Shown: positions 1-11,652, numbered from the stretch's first letter. The stretch: DNA of 64,000 bases from Heterohyrax brucei (GCA_028571685.1 CM053140.1:153125701-153189700); one strand, 5' to 3'. Numbers and translations are program-made. The notes: generated by a model not told the origin, from the sequence alone.

Positions 1-45
1 TGCTGTAAGTCAGAATTGACTTGACAGTAATGGGTTTGTTCTTTC
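1..45 (+). repeat. AfroSINE 3' end, cut by window start
   Basis: The window opens in the 3' end of a tRNA-derived AfroSINE: a GAGTCAGAATTGACTTGACAG-like block followed by GGGTTTG, the older type of tail. The tRNA-like head lies upstream of the window. The match is to the family pattern repeated elsewhere in this window. Confidence 0.7.
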
Positions 46-402
46 TTTTTTCTTTAGGAAATAAACAGCAATGTCCTGCTCAAAAAGGCAGCTGACTGTG
101 CTGTAAAACATTCAGAACAACATGTTTGGCCACCATCTTTGATTAAGGCACTTATTCCAGTTTCCTACTGGGATCAAAAGCTGATGTGCAAGAAATTTGG
201 TTCCTCTGCAACATGTAAACTGCCCTTGTTTCCATCAGCTATGACTGAACCATTTTGAACTGATTTGAAGTAATAATTGAAATCTGAATTTGGAAATACA
301 GGGTTTTATTTTGTTACGTAATTGAAGTCACAACAATGTAGGATGGATTTTAAAACTAACTAATTTTGAGTTATGAAAAGACTATAATAGGCACACACAC
401 AG
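46..402. other. No recognisable feature
   Basis: No gene or repeat recognised up to the 5' end of L1 copy A. The last ten bases (393-402, ACACACACAG) are the probable left target-site duplication of that L1. Confidence 0.5.
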
Positions 403-1273
403 TATGGAGTCAAGATGGCAGAATAAACACATATCTCCTTAAATCCCTCTGGAAATCAAGACCTGAATTGACAATTAAATGGAGCATTATGGAAACTTAG
501 TGAGCCCTAGGACATGGCATAGGGCTGTTAATTTGGACTTCATAATACTGAAGTCAAAACCTCCTCTCTTTTGCTGTCTGCCACACTTGGTTGAGTACTG
601 GCTTTCACAGACTGAAGGTAGCTCTCTGTTTTAATGTTTTTTCTCTGTCTTAGCTGGTGGGCAGAGCTGGGACTTGACTAGCAGCTAGTCTCAGACACAC
701 AGCTGGTGGAGTCGGTGGGAAAAATTGTCACATTTTGAGAGCCCAGCTTTGTACTATGTGCATTTTGACATCTTTGGCCCTCTTTCCACCTCCACTATTG
801 AGTATTCTGTACCAAGGCATGCGGAGAGCTTGTGTGGGACGCCATCATGTTCCACCAGAAGGAAGAGATACAAATACAGACACCTCAGTGGCACATAATT
901 CCTAGTCTGGGAAGCAGTGCCACACTGGAGGAGAGTGTTTTTCCAGCAGAAAAGCAGTATTTTACACAGTATAGCCTGCAACTGGGGCCCAGCATCAGAG
1001 GCCAGCAGGGGAATAGCTTTTCTGTATTTTGAACTAGATTATAACATCTGGGGTTGGATATACATGTACTTACTTTGCCAGATGGGAAGAAGGACCTATA
1101 CACGTGAAAACTTGACTAAATTTGGAAGTTGTCAGATACCTTTTGCCTTTCATCTTAAGATGGCCTAGGGTCACCATGAGTCGGACCTGACTCAAAGGCA
1201 CTTGGCTTTGCCTTTAGAGAAACAACTGCAGTCCAACATCACAGCATCTCTCCCAGCATTTGTAGACTCACAC
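403..1273 (+). promoter_or_regulatory. L1 copy A 5'UTR (internal promoter region)
   Basis: Non-coding leader of L1 copy A, alignable by eye with the leaders of copies C (48155-48964) and D (54976-55906). In L1 elements this region carries the internal RNA polymerase II promoter; no individual factor site is claimed. A SINE end interrupts it near 1165-1211. Confidence 0.7.
1165..1211 (+). repeat. Very short AfroSINE 3'-end insertion in the L1 5'UTR
   Basis: About 47 bp (GGTCACCATGAGTCGG then a CACTTGGCTTTG tail) break the L1 leader. The equivalent place in copy D reads uninterrupted from AAGATGACCTAG to AGAAACAAC. Only the SINE 3' end is present. Flanking CCTAG and CCTTTAG could be a degenerate duplication. 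Confidence 0.65.
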
Positions 1274-2226
1274 AATGCTGCAAAAGCAACAAACTCTGGA
1301 TAAGAGCATAACTAAGAAATCACCCATTGCTTCAGAAGGCCCATAGATGAAACAATCGAAGAACTTCCCAAATGTAGAAAACTTTCTGAAACTATCAGAA
1401 GGTGGTAAATACAAAAGGATTATATAGAGAGCCCCCATGGACCTTATAAAAAATTCAGCAGAACAAAATGAAAAATTAAGGAAGCTGTTTGATCTGATAG
1501 AACACTAGTACTCTGAAATCCATCAGATCAAGAACAAAATTAGATAAAAACTTCAGTTCAAAACCAAGAAAACAGAATGGAACAAATGGAAAATAGACTT
1601 TCTGACTTGGAAGACAGAGCTACTGACTCCAGCATCTATGAGGAAAAATCAGAAAAAAAGAAACAAGAAAAATGAAGAAACATTAAGAAGCATGTGGAAC
1701 TATTTATTAAGAGAAACAATCTACAATTAATTGGAGTTCCTGAACAGGGCAAGACATCATGAACACAGAGAGTATTGCTGCTGAATTGCTGGCAGAAAAC
1801 TTCCCAGAAATTATGAAAGAAGAGAATATACATATCCAAGATGCATATTGAATGCCACTCAATGCAGATCTCAAAAGAAAGGGTCCAAGACATATTATAA
1901 TCAAGCTTAAGAAAATGAAACAGAAACTCATAAAGGCAGCAAGATTCACAGCAAAGCTGACATTCAGAGGAAAATCTTGTAGGCTTTTGTAGGATTTCTC
2001 AGCAGAAACAATGCTGTCATGCAGACAGTGGCATGACACATTCAAAGCTTTGAAGGAGAAGAATTTTGAACCAAGAATTATATATCATACAAAGCCATCT
2101 TTCAAATACGAAAATGAAATTAAGAACTTCACAGATAAACAGAAACTCAGAGACTTTGTCAAAACCAAACCAAAGCTACAAGAAATACTGAAAGAATCTC
2201 TTGGCTTAGAAGAACAAAACCACTAA
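1274..2226 (+). pseudogene. L1 ORF1 pseudogene (copy A)
   Basis: Degraded reading frame for the L1 ORF1 RNA-binding chaperone. The N-terminal part (from ATGCTGCAAAAGC, about 1274) aligns with the better-preserved ORF1 starts of copies C and D but has several in-frame stops. The last 71 codons (2011-2226) are open and hold the C-terminal-domain block with EKNFEPRIIY and the terminal LGLEEQNH, followed by a stop. ORF1p normally trimerises through a coiled coil and coats L1 RNA; this copy cannot encode a full protein. Confidence 0.8.
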
Positions 2227-2920
2227 CTTTACATTTTGGAGGCAAATTCAGGACACATCACCCAGAAGCCTACTCAATTAGGGAAGGTTCCAAACTCAAT
2301 CAAACCTACAACAGTGACGGAAATGATCCAGTGATCATATCATGAAAACTATGCTGTCATCATATTGAAAAGAGGAATGCATTACATTCATTATAGTCCT
2401 TCCAGACAGAGGGTAAGTTAGTACGACTGGTAGTAATTAAAATAAGGTTTATACATAGTTTATTAAGGGGGGTCTGAGGGACAATCGTACGGCACAATGA
2501 AGTTGCAACACATCAAATCAAGACACGTAATACAGGAGTCTCAATGACCACAGAACCAACTCAGAAAAAAGTGAAAAATCAACTCACAAAGAAGTAAGTC
2601 CCAGAGTAGATTAATAAGAACAGCAGAGAAAACATCAACACAAAGTAAAAATATCACAATGACAGCACTAAACACATACCTATCAATAACTACATTGAAT
2701 GTGAATGGATTGAACGCTCCAGTAAAGAGGCATCGAGTAGCATCTTGGATGAGAAGACACGACCCATCCATATATTGCCTACGAGAAACTCACCTTAGAC
2801 TTAAAGACACGAATAAACTCAAAATTAAAGGATAGAGTATATATCAACCTAACAATACACAAAGAAGGTCAGGAGTGGCAATTCTCATCTCAAAATAGAT
2901 TTTAATGTAAAATCCACCAT

Positions 2921-3495
2921 TGTTTGCCACACCAGGCACCGCCACAGCCAGAAGTGCATAGGGTTCGAGGCCACAGTGGACAGGTGAAAGTATGAGAAAT
3001 CTCACTCGTGCATGAAAACATGTCATTCACCCATGAAACACATCAATCACACAAGAAAAAATAAACACATCACACAACTAAAGTTGGGACCTGGTGGGAC
3101 CAAAGTCTCTGATGGAGAATGATGGACCCTGGTCTACTGACCCAAGCTTTATTTACAGCCTTAAGAGATAGGAAGTCAACAGGGTGGTACATAGCCGTAA
3201 ATGGTCATGATCTTTGTTACAGAACAAAGGGCAGGAACGTGCAAGTAGTTGTAACCCTAGCTAAAACTTGGCAAGCAATTTCAAGGAAATAGTTCTTAGC
3301 TAAGGACTTATTATTTTACAAATAGTTTTGTCTGAGTCAATTAAACTGCAAATAGTTTCAAGGAAACAGTTTAGTCTGAATTACAAACAGTTCATCCCAG
3401 GCCTACTATTCTGCAAACAGTTTCAAGGTGCCAAGCAACATGGGGAGTGGGAAGAGGGAACAAGGGGGCTAGGACACAATAGCTTCCAGCCCACA
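2921..3495 (-). mobile_element. Solo LTR inserted in L1 copy A ORF2
   Basis: A 575-bp block interrupts the L1 endonuclease region. L1 sequence stops at AATGTAAAATCCACCAT and resumes at ATCGTGGACAAAG, contiguous in other copies. Read on the minus strand it begins TGTGGGCTGG and ends GGCAAACA, the TG...CA ends of an LTR, with an AATAAA signal in TGTAAATAAAGC (about 3149). No internal retroviral sequence adjoins it, so it is a solo LTR. The flanking 4-6 bases (CACCAT / GCAATC) do not form a clear duplication. The LTR family was not identified. Confidence 0.6.
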
Positions 3496-4764
3496 GCAAT
3501 CGTGGACAAAGAAGGACACTATTGCTGAAAGCTTCAATACATAGCAGGACTTAACAATATTCAATATTGATGTACCTAATATTAGAGCACCTAAATACAT
3601 TGAAGAAACACTGACTACACTCACAAATGACATGCATCATTCCACAATAATAGTGGGAGAATTCAACGTTCCACTTTCAACATTGGACAGATCATCTAGA
3701 AAAAAGTTCAGTAAAGACACAGAGGACCTTCTTGCCAAAATTAACTAACTAGACCTCATTGATATATACAGAGCTTTCTATTCATCAGCGGATAATTACA
3801 GCTTCTTCTCCAGTGCAGAACAGACTGCGTGTTAGAACATAAAGCAATTCTCAACAAAATCCATACCATTGAATAATGGAAAGCATCTTCTCAGATCACA
3901 AAGCCATAAAAGTCAAAATCAATAGCAGGAAAAACATAGATAGAAAGTGGAACTCATGGGAACTGAACAGCATCTTGCTCAGAAAACTACAAATTATAGA
4001 AGAAATCAAGGATGAAATAAAGAAATTGATGGATTCCAATGAGAATGAAAACAGTTCCTACCAGAACCTATGGGATACAGCCAAGCAGAGCTCAGAGGTC
4101 AGTTTATCTCCATAAACACACACATCTGGAAGTGAGGAAGAAATCAAATAACAGAAACAACACTAAAGCTTGAACAGGTAGAGAGAGAACAACAGAGGAA
4201 TCCCTCAGTCATCAGAAGAAAACAAATCATAAAGATTACAGCAGAACTAAACAAATTAGAGAATAGAAGAACAATTGAAAAAATTTAAAAGACCTAAAGC
4301 TGGTTTTAAGAAAAGATAAAACAAATTGACAAACCACTGGCTGAACTTACTAAAGAAAAACAAGAAAGAAAATAAATAAACCACATAACAAATGAGAGGG
4401 AAGTTGTAATAAGAGATTCCAACAGAAATCCGAAACACTATAACAGAATACTATGAAAGACTGTACTCTAACAAATTTGAAAACCTAGAGGAAATGGACA
4501 AATTCCTTGATTCATGTCACCTACCAAAATTATCACAAGGTGAAGCAGAACAACTTAATAAACCCATCACAAAGGAAGAGACTGAAAAAGTCATACAAAA
4601 ACTAGCAAGCAAAAAAAGCCGGGACCCAGATGGCTTCACTACAGAATTCTACCAAGCCTTTAGAGAAGAGTTATCTCCAATACTACTGAGACTATTTCAC
4701 AGTATAAAAAGGATGGAGTACTCACAAATTCATTCTATGAAGCCAGGATAATCCTCTTTCCAAA

Positions 4765-4860
4765 GGTCATAGGTCACAGTAAATGGTCCCACTGAGCAGG
4801 AACGGATGATCAGTGAGGACCAAAATGACATGGGGTAAAGACAACCCAGAAGATAGAGAC
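4765..4860 (+). other. L1 3'UTR-like patch inside L1 ORF2
   Basis: The RT coding sequence jumps from the AAGCCAGGATAATCC region straight into CAGTAAATGGTCCC...ACCCAGAAGATAGAGACC, which resembles the L1 3'UTR (compare about 51230-51310), and then back to RT sequence (TTGACACAGAAGAGACATTTG). Roughly 95 bp replace what should be a few hundred bp of RT. A recombination or template switch is likely. Confidence 0.6.
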
Positions 4861-5572
4861 CTGATTTTGTCTGTTGACACAGAAGAGACATTTGATGAAC
4901 TCCAGCACTCACTGATGCTAAAACACTCAGCAAAGGAGGAATAGATAGCAAATTCTTCAGTGCAATAACAGCCATATATACAAAGCCAACTGCCTATGTC
5001 ATCCTGAATGGAGAGAGACTGAAACAGTTACCCCCGAGAACAGGAACGAGACAAGGACGCCCACTCTCACCCCTCTTATTCAACATTGCATTATAAGTTC
5101 TAGCCAGAGCAATTAGACAAGACCAGGAAATAAAAAGCCATCTTCATCTTAAAGAACTAAAAATCTCCCTATTTGCAGGTGATGTAATTGTATACACAGA
5201 GAATTCTAAAGAATCCGTAAGCAGACTACTCAAACTGATAGAAGAGTTCAGCAAAGTTTCAGGATAAACATAAGGAAATGAGTAGGATTCCTTTATACCA
5301 ACAACAAGATTATTAAGGAAGAAATCACCAAATCTGTACCATTTACTATAGCCTCTAAGAAGATAAACTACCTAGGAATAAATCTAACCAGAGAAATAAC
5401 AAACCTTTACAAAGAGAGCTACAAGACCTTACTACAAGAAACTAAGAGATAGTTCCATAAATGGAAAAACCTACCCTGCTCATGGATAGGAAGACTTAAC
5501 ATTGTGAAAATGTATGTTTTGTCCTAAGCAATCTACTTATATAATGCAATCCCAATACAAATTCCACTGACA

Positions 5573-5764
5573 TTATTATTATTATTATTATGACTGAGTG
5601 AAAATGTACATTCCCATATAAATTTACATGCCCTCCTATATGCAGCTTCCACTGCTCTCCCCGCCTAGTGATAGCACACTATTCCTCTCTGCTTCATACA
5701 TTACTCATCCTCCCAATAGTCTCCTTTCCCCTCCTTTCCACCCACTCTCCTTCCTCCAGCCGAT
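5573..5764 (-). mobile_element. 5'-truncated antisense L1 tail nested in L1 copy A
   Basis: About 190 bp of L1 3'UTR in reverse orientation interrupt ORF2 between ATTCCACTGACA and TTTTTTAATGAGATGG. It reads (TTA)n, then GACTGAGTGAAAATGTACAT and the L1 tail sequence. In its own sense the tail is therefore TAA-repeat rather than pure poly(A). Confidence 0.8.
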
Positions 5765-7018
5765 GCCATTTTTTAATGAGATGGAAAAACAAATCACCAA
5801 CTTTGTTTGGAAAGGGAAGAAACTCTGGGTAATAAAGCACTACTGAAGAAGCAAAACACACTGGGAGGCCTCTTACTACCTGACTTTAGAACCTATTAGC
5901 CTGCCACAATTTTCAAAACAGCCGGTATTGGTACAAAAAGAGACAGGCCAATGGAACAGAATTGAGACCCCAGAGATGACACCATCTTCCTATGAACAGT
6001 TAATATTCGACAAAGGCCTTAAGACATTGTAAAAACAATCTCTTCAACAAATGGTGCTGGCAAAATTTGATATCCATCTGTAAAAAATTGAAACAAGATC
6101 TATATCTTACACCTTACACAAAAACTAACTCAAACTGGATGAAAGACCTAAATATCAAATCTAAAAGAATAAAACTCATCCAAGAAAAAATAGAAACAAC
6201 AATGGAAGTTTTAATACACAGTGTAGACAGACTTCAAAATCTGTCCAACAAACCACAAATAACAGAAGAGAAAATAGATAAATGGGAACTTCTAAGAACT
6301 GAACACTTTTGCTCATCCAAAGACTTTATTAATATAATTAAAAGGCCACCTACACAATGAGACAAAATATTTGGCAACTATGTCAGACCGATGCCTGATC
6401 TCCAATCTATAAGTTACTACAAAATAGCAATAAGAAAAAGATAAATAATCCAATTACTTAATTGGCAAAGGGGATGGACAGACACTTCCCTAAAGAGGAA
6501 ATCCAGCCAAAAAACACATGCGGACATGCTCATAATCGTTAGCTATTAAAGAAATTCAAATCAAAGCTACAACGAGATACCATCTCATCTCAACAAGATT
6601 GGCCATGATCCAAAGAACGCAAAGCAACAAATGCTGGAGAGGCTGTGGAGAAATTGGAACTCTCCTAGACAGTTGGTGGAATTGCAAAATGGTACAACCT
6701 CTTTGGAAAGCTATCCAGCATTTCTTTAAAAAGCTGGATATAGATATTCAATTTGACCCAGTAATTCCACTGCTTGGAATATATGCTACACAATCGAAGC
6801 CATTCACACCAACTGATACATCCACACGAATGTTTATTGAAGCACAGTCCGCAATAGCAAAAGTTTGGAATCAACCCAGATGCCCAACAACAGAGGAATG
6901 GATAGGTAAACTATGGTACATATACTCAATGAAACACTATGTAATGATAAAGAACAACGATGATTTTAGGAAACATAAACTGGTTTCAACTGGAGGATGC
7001 TATGCCAAGTCAAAGTAG

Positions 7019-8010
7019 TAACAAAAAGACAAATATTGTATGAGACCCCTGCAATAAGAACTTAAAAACAGACTCATGCATAGAAGAAAAGACCCTTTGA
7101 TGGCTGCAAGGGTGGGGAGGGTGGGAGGGCAAAGGGGGGAGGGTTTATGTTAGATAGTTGATGGAAATTTGGCTGGACGAAATCGGTGACAGCACACATT
7201 AGAAAGAATATGAACATTAACTGGACTTCAGCGTAACATGATTACTCCTCCCATCTTAAATCAATTTTGAAAGGACAGACTAGCTGGGGCAGGAAGCCGG
7301 GGACCATGCTCTCAGGGAAATCGAGGCCAAATTGGCACAACTAGTATTTTGCTAAGAGAACGTTCTACCCCTGACATTTGTAAATGGCATTTGGGTTCTC
7401 AAAAACTGCCAAGCTGAGAGTATAGCAAATGGTCCCAACTCTGCAGGAATGGATGCTCACCAGGGACCAAAACAACATAGGGGAAAGAGAATCCACATGA
7501 GTGGATGACTACATCAACTTGTGAGTAGACGATCCTGATGATGTCCAGCCACCACCAGTGATAGCCATGACAGACCTCACAAAGTTGAGTCTCACTGGCA
7601 ACACAAGAATAAAAAGTGGCGAAACCTGAGATCTCTGCTAAAAAACTGCAACTGATGGTCCAGGGTCCTCAGAGTTCCCCGGAGAGCATGGACACTGGCC
7701 CTGATGCTGTCCCTGTCCATAAATCATAATGGAAGTTAACTCTTCAGGAAGGAATGGATTGGACTTGGTGACACAGAATGACCATATCATATGTGCACTT
7801 TATGGTTCTATGCATCTATAGGATGTCAGCCTGCTGGGGAGTGGGCGGAGAGGAGGGGATAGGAGATTGCTGGGAGGATAAGACATGTATGGAGTGGAGA
7901 CGAAGAGCATGCTGTCACCAGGCAGGGAGAACAGTGGGAGCTGCATATAGGAATTTCTATAGGAATTTCTATAGGAATGGACGTTTTCACTCAATCATAT
8001 AATAATAAAA
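7019..8010 (+). other. L1 copy A 3'UTR
   Basis: About 1 kb of non-coding 3' region between the ORF2 stop and the A-rich tail. It begins near AATATTGTATGAGACCCC, contains a G-rich run, and ends TTTTCACTCAATCATATAAT. A 12-bp unit (AGGAATTTCTAT) is tandemly repeated about 2.5 times at 7948-7978, absent at the matching place in the other copies. Confidence 0.8.
7110..7129 (+). other. G-quadruplex motif in L1 3'UTR
   Basis: Five runs of three or four Gs separated by single bases (GGGTGGGGAGGGTGGGAGGG), an intramolecular G4 pattern on the + strand. G-rich 3'UTR tracts are a recurrent feature of L1s. Confidence 0.7.
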
Positions 8011-8034
8011 AAATAAACACATAAACACACACAG

Positions 8035-10105
8035 GGGCAAGAGAAGATAGATGATGGGGATAGGTGAATCTACAGATTAAGGATTACTAATAGAAGCTGC
8101 AATAGGCAGGAAAACACCTCTACCTAAAGCCACACTCTGCATTTGGACTTCTCACTTACTGAATTGTCAGAAAACCTTTTCTTGTTGTTTAAAGACACAC
8201 ACTATGTTATATTTGTGAGAGTAGCACTAGATAAATCAGAAAATTTTTATCATAGTACTTAAACTTTTAACTATTTTGTTGTAAAATATTCTAGTTAGGG
8301 CACAGTTTATAGATTTAAAAAATTGAAGGAAAAGATTCTGTTTCTAAGCAGTGGGTGGCATTAGAGGATAAAACTGTAGACTTAAGAGAATGATTAAATT
8401 AGATTAATTTCCTGGGGAAGCTGATAATGGAGTGATTTAATAAAATTATTTAAGTAGATAAATTATTACAGTATGTAGGGCTGTAAAAAAAATTATCTCC
8501 GAGGAAATAGAAGTATAAAGCAAAACAGAAAGAAAGAAAGAACATCAAGAAATTGAATAATCATAAATGTGTTAGATTTTGGCCCCAATTATTAGAAAGA
8601 TTCTTTGTTCTAATGGAATATTTAAACAGAATATATTCCTCTTAGTTTCCCCATGTAAGTGCAGATAAAAGTAAATCAGGGACAAACTCAAAACAGTTCC
8701 TTCAGGCCCTTGTCCTGTAAAACTGTATACTATTTCCATGTAGAAATGAAAAAGGACTGACGAGATGCAGACAGTGGCAAGTAAGTTAACTCTACTTTGG
8801 TCTTTCCTGTATTTGTTATCTTTCTCCATAAATGATGAGATCAGGATATTTCTTTAAATATGTTTCACTTAACTGTTCCAAATTAAATTCTGTATACATA
8901 TAAATATGAGACATTCTATAGACTTTCAGAGTAGTTAATAAATTCTTTTTCCTTTTTCATCTTTTTTACTAAAAGTCAACTACTCCTAGTTTGTCAAACT
9001 TCCCTAGTTTTTTTATCATTGTTTGCTAAATGCATTGCTACAGTATATAAAATGAGAAACATTCACTTGAGTTCATGAATATACTATCTCAAATTTAATT
9101 ACTTAAATTATTTTTATGTACATGTCACAGCATTTGTCATTAAAACCATTCTCTATCACTTACATTGAATCAAGGTGTGTATTCATGTCTCTGCAAGCAT
9201 ACTTATCAATGATTGCTCCTCAAATTGGACTGTTCCTAGACTTAAGAGTAGCTCAGATACATATGTTTTTATGGATAGAAGTAGAAATTAAAAACGGAAG
9301 CTCCCAACAAGCATGATGTGAAGGACTTCCAAAATGTTTTTAAGTGAATAAATAAACTAAAGAAAACAAAGGGAGTGATTGTGTAGTTTGTACTTTTGTA
9401 TTATATGTGTTTTTTAGTGAATACAGCCATATATTGGAATTTATGAGAAACTGTGTTTTCTTTTCAAAGTTTTGAAAGAGGCTGCTGTGGGAAAGAAATG
9501 AGAACTATTACCGATCTTGAGGACACTAAAGAAAAAATCCTGGACACTGCTAAATCAGGAAAACAAAAAGACAGAGAGTATATTTGGCATAATACTCAAG
9601 TAGAATTACACAGGTGGTAGATTGAAAAAAAGAAAGAAAAGTTGTGCCAATGGTAATTTTAGCAGAATGGTCTCGTTTATCTGCTAAGCCACACATGACT
9701 AAAGAAAATAGAAGTAAAAACCTAGAGAATTTATCTAAGGCTGTGGATTCCAGCCTAAAGAATGGGATTCCTAGGGCAAAAAAAAGACCAAATAAAATAT
9801 CTCCTCATTTGTGTTTTATTTATTTATTTATTTGAATTCACACCTCACATGAACCCTGAAAATCTGAAAGTGTACTATACTGAGTGAGTTTTTTAAAATA
9901 CTTGTTATGCACTCATTTCCTTAGTAAACAAATGCTTTCATGGGTGATATAACATATTTTTGGGAAATGATCCAAAAGGCTCATACACAGTTAGCTGTTA
10001 TGCTTGAAAAATCACTTGACTTATTACAATAAACAAAAAAAAAAACATTCCTTCAAATAATAAACCTTCCCTTTTCAAGAGAATAAAGTCACCTAGTAAT
10101 CTGTC
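8035..10105. other. Unrecognised sequence
   Basis: No gene, SINE or LINE recognised in about 2 kb of AT-rich DNA. Short open frames at 8572-8829 and 9644-9835 resemble no family known to me. It could be unique DNA or repeats too old to see by eye. Confidence 0.4.
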
Positions 10106-10109
10106 ATTG

Positions 10110-10325
10110 ATAACAAAAGGAACAAAGAAAGAGAGAAAGAGGGGAAAGGATGAGGAGAGAAGAGGAGGGGAGAGGAGGAAAGGTGAGAAGGTGGGAAGGA
10201 GGGAAGGAAGGAAGGAAGGACAGGGAGAGAAAGAGGCAATGAAAGAGACAGAGAAAAAGAGAGAGAAACAAAAAGAAGGAAAGAGAAAGAGAAAGAAAGG
10301 AGAGAAAGTGAAGTGGATGCTGGTG
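10110..10325 (+). repeat. Polypurine (GA-rich) tract
   Basis: More than 200 bp almost entirely A and G on the + strand, with local (GGAA)n at about 10200-10217 and (AGAAAG)-like runs. This yields Lys/Arg/Glu-rich and Ser/Leu/Phe-rich open frames on the two strands, which are composition artefacts. Confidence 0.9.
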
Positions 10326-10384
10326 AATGAAAGACAAATAAATATATGTGAAGTTAATTTGTTTCAATAAAGCATACTAGGCAT

Positions 10385-10893
10385 TGTCTTAGTTACGTAG
10401 TATAGCTATAACACAGATATTACAAGTGGACAGCTTTCATAAAGAAAAAAAATATATTCTTTTGCAGTCTAGTAGGCTAGAAGTCCAAACTCAGGATACC
10501 AGCTTCAGTGGAAGGCTTTCTTTGTCAGCTTTGGGGGAAGTTCCATATCGTCAATCTTCCCCCGGGACTCGGAGCTTCTCGGGACAGGTGCCCTAGGTCT
10601 GCCCTTCGGTCCCAGCTCTGCTTTCTTAGTGACAGGTGGTCCTCATCTCTTCACATATCTCTCTTCTATAAACGAAAAGAGATGGACTGAACATATAACC
10701 TAATTCTGTAGATTGAGTCATGTCTTATTAACGTAACTACCTCCAACCCTACCGCATTAACCTGCAGGTAGGATTTATGACACATGGGAAAATCACATCA
10801 ATCACAAAGTGGCAGACAATCACACAATACTGGGAATCATGGTCTAGGCAAGTTGATACATGCTTTTGGGAGACATAATTCAAACCCTAGTAA
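10385..10893 (-). mobile_element. MaLR-type LTR, copy 1
   Basis: About 500 bp that parallel 45505-46055 and 47323-47824: a CTTAGTTAC.TAGT start, a CACAGTCTAGTAGGCTAGAAGTCC-like line, CACAATACTGGGAATCATGGTCTAG, and an end near GACATAATTCAA. By analogy with mammalian MaLR LTRs the sense strand is minus. It keeps several CpGs (10558-10612), more than the other copies. Confidence 0.55.
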
Positions 10894-10894
10894 G

Positions 10895-11215
10895 CATTTT
10901 AAATTACTACTTTCAAAATATATTGCCTTGTAAGTAGCCGTAGTTGAAAATACAATATTAGTCAAAAGTATTTTATTAAATGTCAGTGTCAATTCCCTTA
11001 ATATGTCGAAAGTTTCAATGTAGATCTTAAAACTTTTTAAAATATCTCATTACCATAATAGTTTTAGCCAACTGAAAGACTTAATTCTTGTCTTCTGTGA
11101 ATTTTGTGCTATAATAATACAATCATCACCAAATATAGTTAATTTTTCAGTATAAAATAGTACATATTTATAATTAATTATTATACAATAGCAACAGAAT
11201 CATATTTATCAGAGA
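10895..11215. other. No recognisable feature
   Basis: AT-rich sequence between the LTR and a SINE; nothing recognised. Confidence 0.4.
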
Positions 11216-11368
11216 CGTTATCCATTGCTGTCCAGTCAATTACAACTCATGATGACACCACAGAGTAGAACTGCTCCATAGAGTTCCCAAGGTGCAACTG
11301 GTGGATTCAAACTGCTGAACTTCTGGTTAGCAGCAGTAGCTCATAACTATTGTACACACAGGGTTTCC
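11216..11368 (-). repeat. AfroSINE, short form
   Basis: Reads in reverse as a tRNA-like head (complement of TAGCTCATAACTATTGTAC...GGGTTTCC) through GAACTGCTGAACTTCTGGTTAGCAGC to the 3' end (complement of GTCCAGTCAATTACAACTCAT). The central block seen in ~200-bp copies is absent, giving about 150 bp. Confidence 0.75.
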
Positions 11369-11652
11369 TCAGAGATCTTAGAGGCCCTTAAACTCAACCT
11401 CTCTGTCAATGTAAGAATCTCATCTGTATCTTCTCTGATTCATTTTCATTTAACATTTAACAGAAAGTTCACAATCACTCTAAAAATTATTTTATTTAAC
11501 AAGATGAAATTTCAGTGGTTTTTTTTAAATAGCATGTCGTTTTCACTCATGTATCTTGACTACTCATGAAGCTGCAAATAATGCTTCTAATTACTTTTCC
11601 CACATTGTTTTAGAGTTTTCTTTAACTAACCTTTGCAACTTCAACTATTTTC

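Larger units (their letters stand above)
2659..7018 (+). pseudogene. L1 ORF2 pseudogene (copy A): endonuclease/RT
   Basis: Remnant of the L1 endonuclease/reverse transcriptase. The start is ATG at 2659, matching the ATGGCAGCACTAAAC starts of other copies. Visible pieces are the endonuclease N-terminus (LNVNG; RETHLRLKD near 2780-2805), an RT segment around 4494-4751 ([15 protein letters not shown]), the RT active-site region near 5171-5188 reading LFAGDV instead of the usual FADD, and the C-terminal Cys-rich tract KCWRGCGEIGTLLDSWWNC near 6630-6690. The frame ends at 7016-7018. It is split by an LTR (2921-3495), by an antisense L1 tail (about 5573-5764), and by a 3'UTR-like patch (about 4765-4860) that replaces part of the RT region. 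Not functional. Confidence 0.88.
403..8024 (+). mobile_element. L1 retrotransposon copy A, near full length
   Basis: A LINE-1 in + orientation with a 5'UTR starting at a GGAGTCAAGATGGCAGAATA-like sequence, a broken ORF1 (about 1274-2226), an inter-ORF spacer, a broken ORF2 (2659-7018), a 3'UTR of about 1 kb and an A-rich tail. The ten bases ACACACACAG occur on both sides (393-402 and 8025-8034), a likely target-site duplication, though low in complexity. The body is interrupted by a SINE end, a 575-bp LTR and an antisense L1 tail. Both ORFs contain stops and frameshifts, so it is a dead copy. Order and motifs are seen directly; the family identity is established L1 biology. Confidence 0.9.

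Noticed and set aside
5628-5846. 72-codon open frame at 5628-5846
   Set aside because: Runs through the junction of an antisense L1 tail and ORF2; a chance fusion frame.
10104-10370. 87-codon open frames on both strands
   Set aside because: Lys/Arg/Glu-rich and Ser/Leu/Phe-rich translations of a polypurine tract; composition artefact.
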